In this document: positions 46,801 through 56,590 of the stretch, piece by piece
Numbering within the stretch: the stretch's first letter is position 1
How the letters are laid out: each line of letters begins with the position of its first letter
Assembly (NCBI GenBank): GCA_905147135.1
Contig: LR990048.1
Coordinates: 8,912,563-8,976,562, forward strand
DNA from: Blastobasis lacticolella
Lineage: Eukaryota > Arthropoda > Insecta > Lepidoptera > Blastobasidae
Direction: 5' to 3'
Length of the DNA stretch: 64,000 nucleotides
The notes under the pieces: generated by a model
Database searches by the model: none
Seen by the model: only the letters and a program-made list of their open reading frames with translations
Told to the model about the DNA's origin: nothing
Position numbers and translations under genes: made by a program

Positions 46801-48704
46801 GTTAATCTGTAGGCGACTGTACTTATACCTAAACAGTACTTAATTTGGACGTACCTTTATGTAGATGAACGCATCACAGCGCGCATTTTGTCGCCGTGCT
46901 ATGCCGCAAATGACAGCGTCTCCTTTTTTCGACATGCCGTTGAAGTACACCGCATCCACTGCCTATAACGAAGTTCATCTAAATCATCATCAACAACTGC
47001 TGAACTTGAGCTTCCCCCGCATTAGTGCAGGGTATTGTCATAATCTCCATAGATTAGATTGTTGATTGTTAGATTGGAGATAGCGGGTTAGGTAATAGGT
47101 ACTAAGTGGCGACCGGTAGCACCAGCCCCATCCGTAATGATTGACGTATTGTCTGTAGCTATTTCACAATCTACTTTAGCTGGGCAGTGAAAACGGGAGG
47201 TATAGGTACAACGTGGAATTCTTCAATATTTTTATAGGGATGACAACACGCTAGCGAATGTGTCCGTTCACGCCCCTGATATTGCAAACGTCTATAGGCC
47301 ACGGTAAATTCCTACCATCGGGCGGGCCGTACCTACGCTTGTTTACCGTAGTGTATCATCACAAAAAAGTACCTACATCCATCTTAACTTCCATCACGTT
47401 AACTTTCCTTCCCTTTCTACACACGGTGTCTTTTGGTCGTAAAGGGGCTGGGCACCTGCTCTGCGCTGGCTGCGGTGGGGATGGCGTAGGATAGGGAAAA
47501 GTAGGGAGGGAGGGCTGGATAGGGATAGGGTAGGGGTAGACCGGGGTGGGCCACATTGTCGAAATTATATGCAAATATAAATGCCATAAAATTATCTTCC
47601 TAGTAAAAGCTAGTTTCATTGATACTTAATAGGTACATTTGTCATTGTTTTCTGCCTCTAAAGAAACATCCGTTATATTTCCATCTATCCAGTCAGATGG
47701 ACTTTTCAGGCAGTCTTACTACAGAAATAAGCAAGTAAATGTGTGGTCCCGTTACCAGTGGATGTTCTCCCAAGTCCCCCTTTTCTTCGAGCAGCACGTC
47801 ATGCTCGTGGATGTGCACGGTGCCGTCGGAGCTGGTGCCGATCTCCACGGCCAGCAGCCGCCGAAGGTGCACCACCAGCTAAGCATAACGCGGTAACGCG
47901 GTAAGATTAGTAGCGAAAATTAGAGATGAAACGAATAGTTGTTTGGCCGTATACTGGATATCCGGCCAGCATTCTAGCCGGATATCCGGATATCCGGTGG
48001 CCGGATTATCGACTGGACATAATCTCTGCACAAGTTTGTGCAAGCTGTGATCGCGTGGTAGGTGATTTCAAGTCTCCGTTCAATGTGAATAATTTGAACG
48101 TTGAATTGAAAAATCTGCCGACCATGGACGGATCCGTGGACGGACGGACGGAAAACCTGGAAAAATAGGCGGCGGTGACCACTTTCCATCAGGTGGCCTG
48201 CATGCCTGTTTGTCTGCCGTATTACATAAAAAAATAAATTAATGATACGAGCAGAGAGCCGACATAATAAATAGTGCTTTGATTAATATTACTTAATGGT
48301 TTTTTAACTTTTTGAGACGACTTTATACCCGACTGCGTCAGAAGGAAGGTTATGATTCCGATGAGCAAAATCTATTTAATGGATATTTCACACATTTTTT
48401 ACTATCCGGTAGTCGGTCGGATATTAGCGCACTATCCGGTATCCGGCCGGATAGCAAATGAAGGCCGGATACCGGATAGTAACCGGATATCAGTTTCATC
48501 TCTAGCGAAAATATAAGAAGAAAATGCAAGGTCACTGCTTACCTGTTTCACTCTCAGAAAGCAGTACATGCACAGAAACTTGATCCAGAAATATTTGTTG
48601 CTGCGCTGGTAAACACCAAATATAGGCGGGTTGAATTTTTTATTTATGAATCTAAATACTAGTACCACTAATAGAGAAATCATGATGGTTAAAACAGTAA
48701 ACAT
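40871..48704 (-). CDS. Paralog 2: membrane-anchored protein like the N-terminal region of insect putative phosphoenolpyruvate synthase
   Basis: Nine exons, minus strand: 48543-48704, 47756-47878, 46855-46962, 46273-46427, 44155-44316, 43022-43128, 42619-42730, 42153-42283 and 40871-41040; 409 residues. Every exon has the same phase as in paralog 1, and eight of nine have the same length; exon 7 is one codon longer. In exon 4, 44 of 52 residues are identical. The same N-terminal hydrophobic anchor (MISLLVVLVFRFI) and the same blocks are present (DAVYFNGMSKKGD, MRTWKLSYNG, CDFQLWSHGEN, VNGVRGWAC). The C-terminus differs (FNNVAATN against YHNTGVKA). The two genes clearly arose by tandem duplication. 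The function is unknown, as for paralog 1. Its introns contain four well-defined transposable elements. Confidence 0.8.
41360..41570 (-). mobile_element. Old RTE fragment, inverted
   Basis: Contains the complement of RTE 3' coding words (ccggccatcagttctgc, atgtcggcgacattagttc, gagcatagtcctttccat), comparable with 52850-52960. It is strongly decayed, in the last intron of paralog 2. Confidence 0.55.
41605..41960 (-). mobile_element. Non-LTR retrotransposon 3' end, inverted copy
   Basis: Near-complement of 45850-46185: atttcggacgtacaatattc, aagctaagactaaaacagac, cctaaacatttttagaaatt and an agaaatagaaat tail complement. Same family as the element at 45405, but inverted. Confidence 0.8.
42330..42480. 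repeat. Short dispersed repeat fragment
   Basis: Reads tacatacatacataaagctc, acgcctctgtaccaaaggtg and gggtaggcagagaat, a familiar lepidopteran repeat. An inverted relative is near 49225-49290 (ctctgcctacccctgctaat). Confidence 0.5.
42765..42970 (-). repeat. Dispersed MITE-like repeat, inverted
   Basis: The complement of the repeat at 44995-45255: agtataaaacaaagtcgc, gcagcgggttttaatgcgg, cgcgaacgaagtcgcgccgg and actagt. It lies beside exon 6 of paralog 2; its right end is about 50 bp from the exon. Confidence 0.65.
43272..43425 (+). mobile_element. RTE-derived non-autonomous element, 3'-truncated copy
   Basis: Has the 5' half (cgtggtgtccggcagagtag, tacaaggcgactaatatttt, gggcagcagctttttac) and stops at ttatatttata, where the next repeat begins. 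Confidence 0.7.
43426..43640 (+). repeat. Dispersed MITE-like repeat (ctagcggacccgac family)
   Basis: Reads ctagcggacccgacagacgt, tgtcctgtctacacg, aaaatcggtccagtcgtttg and ends tatatatataaagat. It belongs to a group of very common insect non-coding elements. It directly follows a truncated RTE-derived element. Confidence 0.6.
43720..43962 (-). mobile_element. RTE-derived non-autonomous element, inverted copy
   Basis: Complement of the family consensus: catcatcacatctcataaca, gtccacgcaggatttaggg, gcgggttggagatcgcagtg, ttagtccccttgtacgac and accacacggcc. It appears complete. It lies in intron 5 of paralog 2. Confidence 0.75.
44635..44678. repeat. Perfect inverted repeat, 20-bp arms
   Basis: Arms atgactcacgcaatgcgacg (44635-44654) and its exact complement (44659-44678) surround the 4-nt loop tcat. 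It follows a gatgatgatgat tract that looks like an RTE 3' tail. Confidence 0.9.
44995..45255 (+). repeat. MITE-like repeat with internal 60-bp tandem duplication
   Basis: Begins gtggacccggcgcgacttcg and contains aaaaccgcatcaaaatccgt. The 60-bp block starting ttaagcatacaa is present twice (45131-45190 and 45191-45250) with one difference. Relative of the inverted copy at 42765-42970. Confidence 0.75.
45405..46190 (+). mobile_element. 5'-truncated non-LTR retrotransposon, open C-terminal ORF (190 codons)
   Basis: The open stretch 45405-45974 encodes AYYGYVYPHLSYGIIFWGNS, VAQKRCLRNIFKM, FNHLPYEIK and a long basic tail, the C-terminal region that follows the reverse transcriptase core in jockey-like LINEs. 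The 3' UTR ends in ttctattctattctattcta (46166-46185). The frame is still open, so this copy is younger than its inverted relative at 41605-41960. It sits in intron 4 of paralog 2. Confidence 0.8.
46503..46821. mobile_element. Tc1/mariner-like MITE with TA target site
   Basis: The element at 46505-46819 has inverted ends cagtcgcctgcagag and its complement with one mismatch (ctgtaggcgactg), flanked on both sides by TA (46503-46504 and 46820-46821). It is non-coding, in intron 3 of paralog 2, and its right edge is 34 bp from exon 3. Confidence 0.65.
47913..48512. mobile_element. Non-autonomous hAT-like element with perfect 8-bp target duplication
   Basis: The element at 47921-48504 starts tagagatgaaac and ends gtttcatctcta. 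It is flanked by gcgaaaat at 47913-47920 and 48505-48512. Both subterminal regions are rich in ccggatatccgg and its variants. A LINE 3'-end fragment (ggcggcggtgaccactttcc, about 48170-48235) is nested inside. It sits in intron 1 of paralog 2. Confidence 0.85.
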
Positions 48705-48894
48705 GTTTGAAGTAAGAAACAGTAGGTAAGAATGAAGAACGGATTTAACTGTTTACTAATTATCGAGTTGCAGGTGTCTAGGGGTTATCAGTAGTAGTCG
48801 ATTATTATCTGTACGATTATTATTGCTAAAGTGCTACTAATATAGTTAATGCGAAAGTTTGTAAGGATGGATGTTAGACTTATGTTTCACTCTT

Positions 48895-49065
48895 ACACGC
48901 AAAATCTTCTGAACGTATTTTGATGAACTTTTGCAGTGTTGTTAGATATCGTATAAATAATTTACCCCGACATTCAATATCGTTCAGTGGGAACGTATCT
49001 GGAACGTACCTAATACCCGAACTTTACGCAGACGAAGTCGCGGGCAAAAGCTTGTTTCAATACTT
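48895..49065 (+). repeat. Dispersed MITE-like repeat
   Basis: Reads atcttctgaacgtattttga, cagacgaagtcgcgggcaaa and agctt, a frequent insect non-coding repeat. It lies between paralog 2 and the LINE at 49310. Confidence 0.45.
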
Positions 49066-49309
49066 ACATATTTATTTTAAGAAACAGGAGATTAATAATG
49101 TTATCAGATAACTATTGTGCACCTGTTACTTTTAGGTATCCACCACACGACATAATGTGACTACGAACTCGCTTGTTTATGAATAGCGATGTATGAAAAT
49201 CATTGTCTCTATATACGAAGCTAGGCAGTTGTATCAGGGCATAGCAAAAAAGTGATCCGGTCTCTGCCTACCCCTGCTAATGTAAATACAAAGGCACGAG
49301 ATTAATTTT

Positions 49310-51255
49310 TTTTATTGCCTTGGGAAGCATTTTGGACGGACAGTCCACCTGATGGAAAGTGGCCACCGTCGTTTATGACATCCGCAACCTAAGGGGACCG
49401 GATACGGTGCCGGCCTTTGAAGTACCTGTAGACGAACCCCATGTTGTAGTGCAGAGGAAAGACTTCGAGCTCATTCCACATCTTACACGTGCGTGGTAAA
49501 AAGGCTAGTGATGCGTACGTTAGTTGGTTGCCAGACATCTAAATGGTGTGGATGAAATCTATCCCATCGTTGGAGGGTGCGGTGGCGAGAAAGTGACAGT
49601 GGCACCAAGTCAAACAGTTTTCGGAACACTCCCCGTTGTACAGACGTTAGAGAACACACAGAGCCAACGTCACTCCGGCGCCTTAAGGGGTCTAGAACAT
49701 ACGTGAGAAGGGGATCACCGACAATACGAATAGCCCGGCGTTGAATGGAATAAATTGGAAGAAGTTGGTATTGGGGTGCACCAGCGCATAGGTGGAAGCA
49801 GTATTCCATATGGGGACGAACCTGTGCTTTGTACAGCAGAAGTCCGGGGGCATCCCTGGTGTAAAGCACTGTTTGGTTTTTTTTTTAAGCTAGCTTGATT
49901 TTACCTTCCAAGTGGTCCCTAAACAGGGCTTCGTTCGAAATGTCGATGCCGAGGATCCTGTGGCATTGCATCAAATGGGGTTTTTTCACCGTGTACGCAC
50001 AAACCTGTGCCTTCGTAGGATTGAACTGGTCAAGATTTCGCCCGCTTTCGAAAACCTGCTCCAGGGAAGTCTCGATTTCAGCCAAATGTTTGTCTCTCAA
50101 CTACATCTGGGCAAGGGGTAGTCGCACAACCTATATAATAGGCGTCACCCGTGCTATCATCCGCATAGCAAGGAATGCCGCTGATCTGCAACATGTCATT
50201 AGTAAGCAGAATGGACAACGTGCGCGACGGCACAGAGCCCTGAGGAACTCCTGCATTTATAGGCAGAGTATTATAGCATGACCAGTCAGCGATGACTTGA
50301 ATACACCGGTCAGACAGGAAGATCAAGACTCACTTGCATAACCCCTTGGGAAGCCCGTAAGCTGGGAGCAATAGAAGCGCCTTATGCCAGACCCGGTCAA
50401 ATGGCTTTGCGATGTCCAGGCTGACGGCCACCGTTTTCCTGACTCTCAATGGCAGCTGCCCATCGGTGAGTCAGGTACACTAGAAGGTCACCGGCACAGC
50501 GACCTTTGCGGAAACCGTATTGACAGTAACCGACAAGCTGGGTATTAATTACTTGCTCTGACTTTGGAGTAGGGGGTAATTGCGGTAGGCCGATAGTTAG
50601 ACGGGTCTGTACGGTCACCCTTTTTAGGGACTGGGATGACAGAGGCTACCTGCCATGAGGACGGCACTTCCCCAGCAGAGTAGGAGAGCGAGAATAGGCG
50701 TTTCAAAACCGGAGCCAATTCAGGAGCACATGCATTAAGCACAATTGCTGGAAAACCGTCGGGCCCGCTGGATTTTCCGACGTCGAGAGAAAACAATGCA
50801 CGTTGTACCGCAGTCTGTGTAAAACGAACATCAGGCATAGTCTGTTTACACCGCGGGATATAAAGCGGTGCATTTCCCCCGTCGTCAACACAAATTGAGA
50901 GCACAGAAGATCGGCCGTCCCTTTTGCTTAGTACGCCAGCGAATCATCAGGATTGCGCAGGGTTGGTAAGGACCAAAAAGCACAATTCCCAGATGGGAGG
51001 CTTAGTAGTCTCTCACCAACATCGCGAATGTATTTGAACTTAACCCTGGCTATTTTCTTTTTACTGGATCTGGAGACTGCATTGACAGCAGACCCGAATA
51101 CCGATTCTTTAGCGCAGCGGTATTCGGGTCGGTAAGCTGCCTGTTTTAAACCGGAGGCCTCGGCACAGGACTTATCGAACCATGGCTGGTTTCTTTCACC
51201 GACACGGAACTGTTGGGGATGAAGCATTTCATTCCCAACAGTATTCATGTACGTA
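49310..51255 (-). mobile_element. Degenerate CR1/jockey-like LINE (reverse transcriptase region)
   Basis: Read on the minus strand from 51248 leftward, broken frames encode GERNQPWFDKSC and KSSGPDGFPAIVLNACAPEL (RT motif 1). Then come WQVASVIPVPKKGDRTDPSN with YRP, YGFRKGRCAGDLL, GVPQGSV, YADD (the catalytic motif, about 50158-50170), AQVRPHMEYCFHL, RRAIRIVGDPLL and HPHHLDVWQPTNVRI. At least four frame changes are needed, so it is inactive. The endonuclease is missing, so it is 5'-truncated at about 51255. The 3' end (49310-49480) carries the ccacctgatggaaagtggcc repeat found elsewhere. Confidence 0.85.
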
Positions 51256-51546
51256 GTAAGTATAATTTCGAGCTATAAGTGGTTCAATAATTACTTATTA
51301 TAATCTAGAATAGGAGTTAATGGGCAAACAGTTAATTTTTTATGTATTTATAAAAATAACTTTTTCTTTTAACAAGTCTTGTAGACGGTTGCCGCTGGCA
51401 GGAATGATGACCATTCAGAAAAACAACTTTACTATGTATAAATCTTAATTTTATTCAATTATATTACGGTAAGTAAACATTATCGCCAGCGAAACAAATA
51501 TATGTGCCAATATAAATGTATAGCATAGAGACCAGTTTTTGGGCGT

Positions 51547-54500
51547 TTATTCTGCGGTGGCTAACAAATGTTTGTGGACGCACTCTTCCTTGTTGATGAG
51601 ATGCGTAGTTTTGTTCACGAGCTGCATCAGGCTGTTGAGATTGTTAGACCACTCGTTCAAACGGTCAGACGAGTCCATGTTCAAACTGAAACAACATTTG
51701 TTGGCTTAGGTTGTGCTTTAAAATTAAATAAAAATAATATACACCAACGAAACTTATTATGCATAAAGGAAAGTCAGTACATTTGTCTGTGGCCCAAATA
51801 ACCAATAACGTTGTCGTCATGAATGAATTCCCTAAGTCAAGGCCTATTTCAAATGATTCTGCTCAATAGTACACAATAATTGACTGCTTATTCACGCAGA
51901 CCAAGTCCGCTGCGGCGGGTAGGACCCGAGTGCGAATTCTAATCCATTGTGGGTTTAGCCGGAATATCTGCAACGCCAATATCAGCTTCCGTAGCGAATG
52001 CCCGCGCCGGGCTCAGGCTTAACGCAGCGGACGCCCTTAAGACTACTTGGCTAATAAGCATAACGGCCCTTATTTTGCCCAGTATTCACATCGCTAATCA
52101 ACTTTTCGCTACATATTTATAAAGGTAATCTTTATTTCACTCACTTTTAATTCTAATAAGAATATAAAATTGATTTTAACATAGCCAAACTTCTCCTCAT
52201 TCTAATGGTAAATCCCGGCTCAGCGGCTAGTGGCAAAGCTTAAAAATTTCTGGAATTTTGGCTTTTTACATGCGGCGAATCTCATCATCATCATCAGCCG
52301 AAAGACTCCCACTGCTGGGCATAGACCACCCCCAGAGATCTCCACAAAGGCCGGTCCTGTGCCATCCAGCTCAACAAAGCTCAATCCAGTCGTCAGTCCA
52401 ACTTGTCTCTCTCACTGGATCTCCTCATTTCTGATTCGATCGCGCATTGAGGCTCCGAGCATAATGAACTCCATATTATGGCCAACATTATGCGAACCCC
52501 ACATCATGACCTCGTCCGTCTTACAGCAGCAGGACCGCATGCAGGTGAGGTTGGCTTGGGCCAAGAGGACGCTGGTAACTCCATAATCCCCCCAAAGTCA
52601 TTGAATTTGTCTAGGATATGTATGATACATCATTTTAGCAGCCGAAAGACTCACACTGCTGGGCATAGGCCTCCTTCAGAGATCTCCACAAACGCCAGTC
52701 TTGTACCTTCCGCATTCAGCTGGTACTTGCGATCTTTACCAGGTCCTCGGTCCACCTTGTGGGAGGCCTACCCACGCTGCGTATTCCGGTACGTTGTCGT
52801 CACTCGAGAACTTTACTGCCCCATCGGCCATCTGTTCTTCGAGCTATGTGCCTTGCCCACTGCCACTTCAGCCTGGCTATCCTTAGGGCTATGTCGGTGA
52901 CATTGGTTCGCTTGCGGATCTCCTCACTACTGATTCGATCGCTCAACGTGACTCCGAGCATAGGGAACTCCATATTATCGCTAACATTATGCGAACCCTA
53001 CATCATGGCCTCGTCCGTCTTACAGCAGCGGGACTTGACCATAATCCAGGATTTAGCAGATCAGGTAATTACAGTAGAGCGACTGTCATCTAACCTCCGC
53101 GATCCTGCTACTTGGATCATGGTTACACATTCAGTCTCCTGAATGTGCATTTTCATCACCATATTTTCCCTCACCGTAAGAGCATCGGTTAGTGTACAAC
53201 TAATGTACATAACTCAGAAAAGAGTCATTGGAACATGGCCGGGATCTGTATTATTCACCTGAAATGCACGACACCGGCGGGGCGGTCGATCTTGGCGCGC
53301 ACCACCGCGCTGACCACCAGCTGGCTGAGCGCGTCCTCGGTCTCCGTCTCGCTGAGCCCCAGCAGCTCGCTCATCCGCTTCAGCGTCAGCCGCGTGTAGT
53401 ACATCGACATTATGCGGATGTTCTGCGGGTGAGGAACGGTTAAGAAACAATTAGGTCGGGATTTGTCTATGATCCGCTTATTGCACCGGGCTAAAGTCAG
53501 TCGACTAAATTTAGAAGCTAGATTACTAATAGAATTAGGTCCACTTCTGTATTACGCCTTTTGAAAAGCGGGAGTGTCGTGTAACAAAAATGGTGATACA
53601 AAAATGGACCTTATTTTGACGCTTGAGTAATACATTCCACTTTGATTTGCTCTCACTCTTTTTGCTTCTGAATTTAGCCAAATGCAATATTATTATGAAA
53701 CTAAATACATATCTCCTTTTTCGAGTTCGGTAGTATCAAATTATTATATTAATTATTGATTTAGGCTTCATCAAAATTAGTTAAATGTACAAACACAAAA
53801 TCCACAAAATTTCATTATCAGTTCCATTGTAATAAAGTTGTCGTGATTTGTGGATTTTAGTTACTAAAGTAAATACTTTGAAAATTTCGCCAAATATTAT
53901 TCAAACTTACATGCTCAACAACCCTGTTTTTGAGGTCATTCCAGCGTTCCAGACCCTTCTCGTCAGCAGAATCAAAGAAGGGTGTAGCACGTAACATCTT
54001 TTCATATGACGTGCAGAGTGTGTTCCATCTGATGATCTCAGGGTTGATGAACAAACCCAGAAGTTGTCTAGAAGCAAAAACAAAATTAATTTAAAAATTG
54101 CTTGGAAGACGTATTGTTCGCGTTCTCAGCACATCACTCTACCCAAAGCTTATACTGGCTGAGTTGATCTAGCATCTCTATGGACCCACATAGCAATGTT
54201 AGCTACTTTTATACTGGTGTTGGTTAGATTGTTGTACTGTTCTCCCCTAACTAAACTAAACCTAAACTCCCCTCATTTTTTGTCAGGGGTTAAAAAGTAA
54301 AAGAAACCTACTTGTACTCTGGCAACTTGTCCAAATCCTTCTCTTCGTTAAGCCGATGCGTCAGGTCAGCCTGTTCGTTGTCGTAAGGCGCGAGGACCAG
54401 GAAGACGACGCTGCCAACGAGGGCGTCCGAGCCGCCCGCCGGCCCCAGCGCACGGAAATGCCGGCACACCGACAGATATTGCCCATTGTGCTGGTCTACC

Positions 54501-56480
54501 GCTATCATCAGACGGTAGAACTTCTCTTTCAGCTCCTATAATAATAAAAGTAATTTGTCAGAAAGTAATTTGCTAGACAAAATGCCACATGGAAAGTTCT
54601 GGTAGGACAGCACTTTCAGTAACTCTGAAAGCACTTCCCTAGTAGAATAGTAGACTTGCAGAAGCCAGGATAAATTTATTGACAATATACTACAACAATC
54701 ATTATATTTAAATTCTAAATTTATCTGCAATCCCAATGAGGACTATGTTGCATTAGCAGTTGAAGGAGGGTATTCCAATGATTATGATTACATAACTAAA
54801 CTTGTTTTTAAAATACATAAAAATAATTACTAACCTGAGTGTTTTCCTCTTCAAAGAATTTGGTGTTAATTTTCTTTGAAATGATCTGTGTGCGGACGTA
54901 ATCTTTGATGGCCAAGCACAATCTCATTTGCTCCAAAATTAGTTCAACTTTCTCTCGTTTATCCATGGAGCCATAAGTTTCCACTTGTAGTTCTTGAATT
55001 ATTTTTGCACCCTCAGCCACATTGCCTTCTTCCTCTCTGATCTTGGCTAGTATGTGAGTCAACCTTGCTCTTTCTACCTCCACATATATTTTACCCTCGG
55101 TTATGGACCTCAATGTTTCAATGAGCTTAATTTTCGTCTCTTTGTCAGGTGTTTTGTCAACATAACTATAACATTCCTGTACCATTTTGACAACAGCTTG
55201 CTTCAATTGGGACCTAAAACATTTTACATTTGAAATGTGCTTTCAAATCAAACATCTCAAATTATCATGTTGAATGCCAGGTTATAGGATACACAACATT
55301 TTCTATTGTTGCAAATTACTTGGCATTTAACAGAATAAATTACTATGCAAAAAATACCTTCTTTTAGAGAGTAGGATGATATGATCATTAAGCGCAGACC
55401 AATTTTTAGCTTCATAGCATATTTGTACTACAGTAACCAAGATTCGGCCAGTAGAAACCATATCAGCACCCTGGAAAAATAATTGACTCTTAAAATGTTC
55501 AGGGAAGAGGCCATGTGGTGTCCGGCAGAGTAGAATTGCGCCAACCCCTTACACTCGTGGGTGTCATACAAGAGGTCCTGGGTTTGAATCCCCGCCGTGC
55601 AGAAATAGAAATGATGAATTTTAAATTTCTGTTATGGGTCTGGGTTTCTATGTATAATAAGTATGTATTTAAAAAAGTATATATGTAGTATATCAGTTAT
55701 CTAGCACAGATAACTGATATACTACATAGAACAAGCTTTGCTTAGTTTGGGGCTAGATGGCGCTATGTGAATTTGTCCATGTTATTTATTTATTTTAACA
55801 ATTTCATTATTCAAATCCAGAAGAGGGAAGCTCTCTCATGAACCGTTTGCTCTTTTGTGCAAAAAAACAAATTGACAAAAAAGTCAAACAAAAATAAGTA
55901 AGAGTGACCAAATCTTTTCTAACGCAGTTTCATCAGAGTTGAGAGATGTTGAGTTCAATGAGAGTTAATTTCATTATAATGAGCAGTGAGGTTGATCAAA
56001 TGATATACAGGAAGAAGAAAGATTACAGTCCATACAAAATTGTCCTATTTTGTATAGCAATAAGTGTCTTAAAAAAATGTTGAAAATGAGTTTAACAATA
56101 TGTCACACCTCCTTCTGAACTCTATCCTTTTGTATATAAGACTGAAAGGATGGAGTTCGGAAGTTTTTGTACTCTATTGTTCATGTAGTTGATTAGAATA
56201 GCAAAATAATTTTCATACTGTTCTTGTCTGCTTTTCAAGAGCTAGAAGCTGGTCTATAGCCTCTTGGATTCTTCCTTTTGCAGCCCATGACTTCCAGAGA
56301 GGAATCTTCTCATCGCAAGTGGCAGTGTAGTCCACCTGAAATGTATAAATACATATAAACAATAGGCATTATACTAGGAATGGTTCATATTGGTTAAAAA
56401 AATCAGCTCAGGAAACTTACTTCCATTTTGATAATTTTGCCACTGGCATCGAGGCCCCCGATATCACCGTTCGATGCCAT
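51547..56480 (-). CDS. Rpn5: 26S proteasome non-ATPase regulatory subunit 12 (Rpn5)
   Basis: Eight coding exons, minus strand: 56421-56480 (ATG at 56480), 56219-56335, 55358-55470, 54835-55213, 54312-54535, 53911-54067, 53259-53422 and 51547-51685; 450 residues (human PSMD12 456). Rpn5 is a lid subunit of the 19S regulatory particle that helps position the deubiquitinase Rpn11. Recognised blocks: [81 protein letters not shown] and the PCI-domain winged helix [20 protein letters not shown] with VVHF. The final exon is short and helical. Phases agree at all junctions. A 5' UTR intron (56494-56589) is likely. Intron 7 (1.6 kb) carries RTE fragments. Confidence 0.96.
52275..53034 (-). mobile_element. 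Two RTE 3' fragments in tandem, inverted
   Basis: Complement of the RTE C-terminal coding region and tail occurs twice. The first is 52275-52560 (catcatcatcatcagccgaa, actgctgggcatagacc, gattcgatcgcgcattgag). The second, longer one is 52640-53034 (actgctgggcataggcc, catctgttcttcgagctatg, cgcttgcggatctcctcac). Both lie in PSMD12 intron 7. Confidence 0.8.
53035..53250 (+). repeat. Dispersed LINE/SINE-type repeat next to a PSMD12 splice donor
   Basis: Reads gtaattacagtagagcgac, ggatcatggttacacattc, cctgaatgtgcattttcatc, accgtaagagcatcggttag and gtcattggaacatggccggg. The exon 7 donor of PSMD12 lies at 53258/53257, so the repeat ends within about 10 nt of it. Confidence 0.7.
53560..53700. repeat. 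Dispersed repeat shared with 21585-21725
   Basis: Shares acgccttttgaaaagcgg, gtaacaaaaatgg, tacattccactttgatttgc and gaatttagccaaatgc. It lies in PSMD12 intron 6. The family is unknown. Confidence 0.6.
55512..55572 (+). mobile_element. RTE-derived element head fused to a SINE
   Basis: The 5' part of the RTE-derived family (atgtggtgtccggcagagta to gtgggtgtcataca) runs directly into the tRNA-SINE at agaggtcctggg, with no intervening bases. Confidence 0.7.
55570..55800 (+). mobile_element. tRNA-derived SINE, copy 3, with internal hairpin
   Basis: Same body as the copies at 7383 and 38275 (aggtcctgggtttgaatccc, ttctgttatgggtctgggtt, ggggctagatggcgctatgt) and a TTTA tail. A 21-bp perfect inverted repeat (55682-55702 and 55708-55728) interrupts the place where sister copies read tctagcacccata. 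It lies in PSMD12 intron 2. Confidence 0.85.
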
Positions 56481-56492
56481 TTTCACTCAATA

Positions 56493-56590
56493 TCTGTAAG
56501 ATAATCCAAGGAGTGTGAAGGAATGAAGAATTAGCATACGACTAAACCGAACACAGTTGACGAGCACAGACAAGTAATAACACACTTACG
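56493..56590 (-). promoter_or_regulatory. Predicted 5' UTR intron of PSMD12
   Basis: On the minus strand a donor CGTAAGT (about 56584-56590) and an acceptor CTTACAG (about 56494-56500) lie just upstream of the ATG at 56480. The promoter should therefore be at or right of about 56700. Inferred from splice sites only. Confidence 0.5.

Noticed and set aside
50953..51135. Short inverted repeat gacccgaataccg/cggtattcgggtc as a regulatory hairpin
   Set aside because: It sits inside a dead LINE on the antisense strand. It is counted only as part of the inverted-repeat excess, not as a regulatory element.
52230..53142. Plus-strand ORFs of 118, 140 and 127 codons
   Set aside because: They are antisense readings of inverted RTE fragments.
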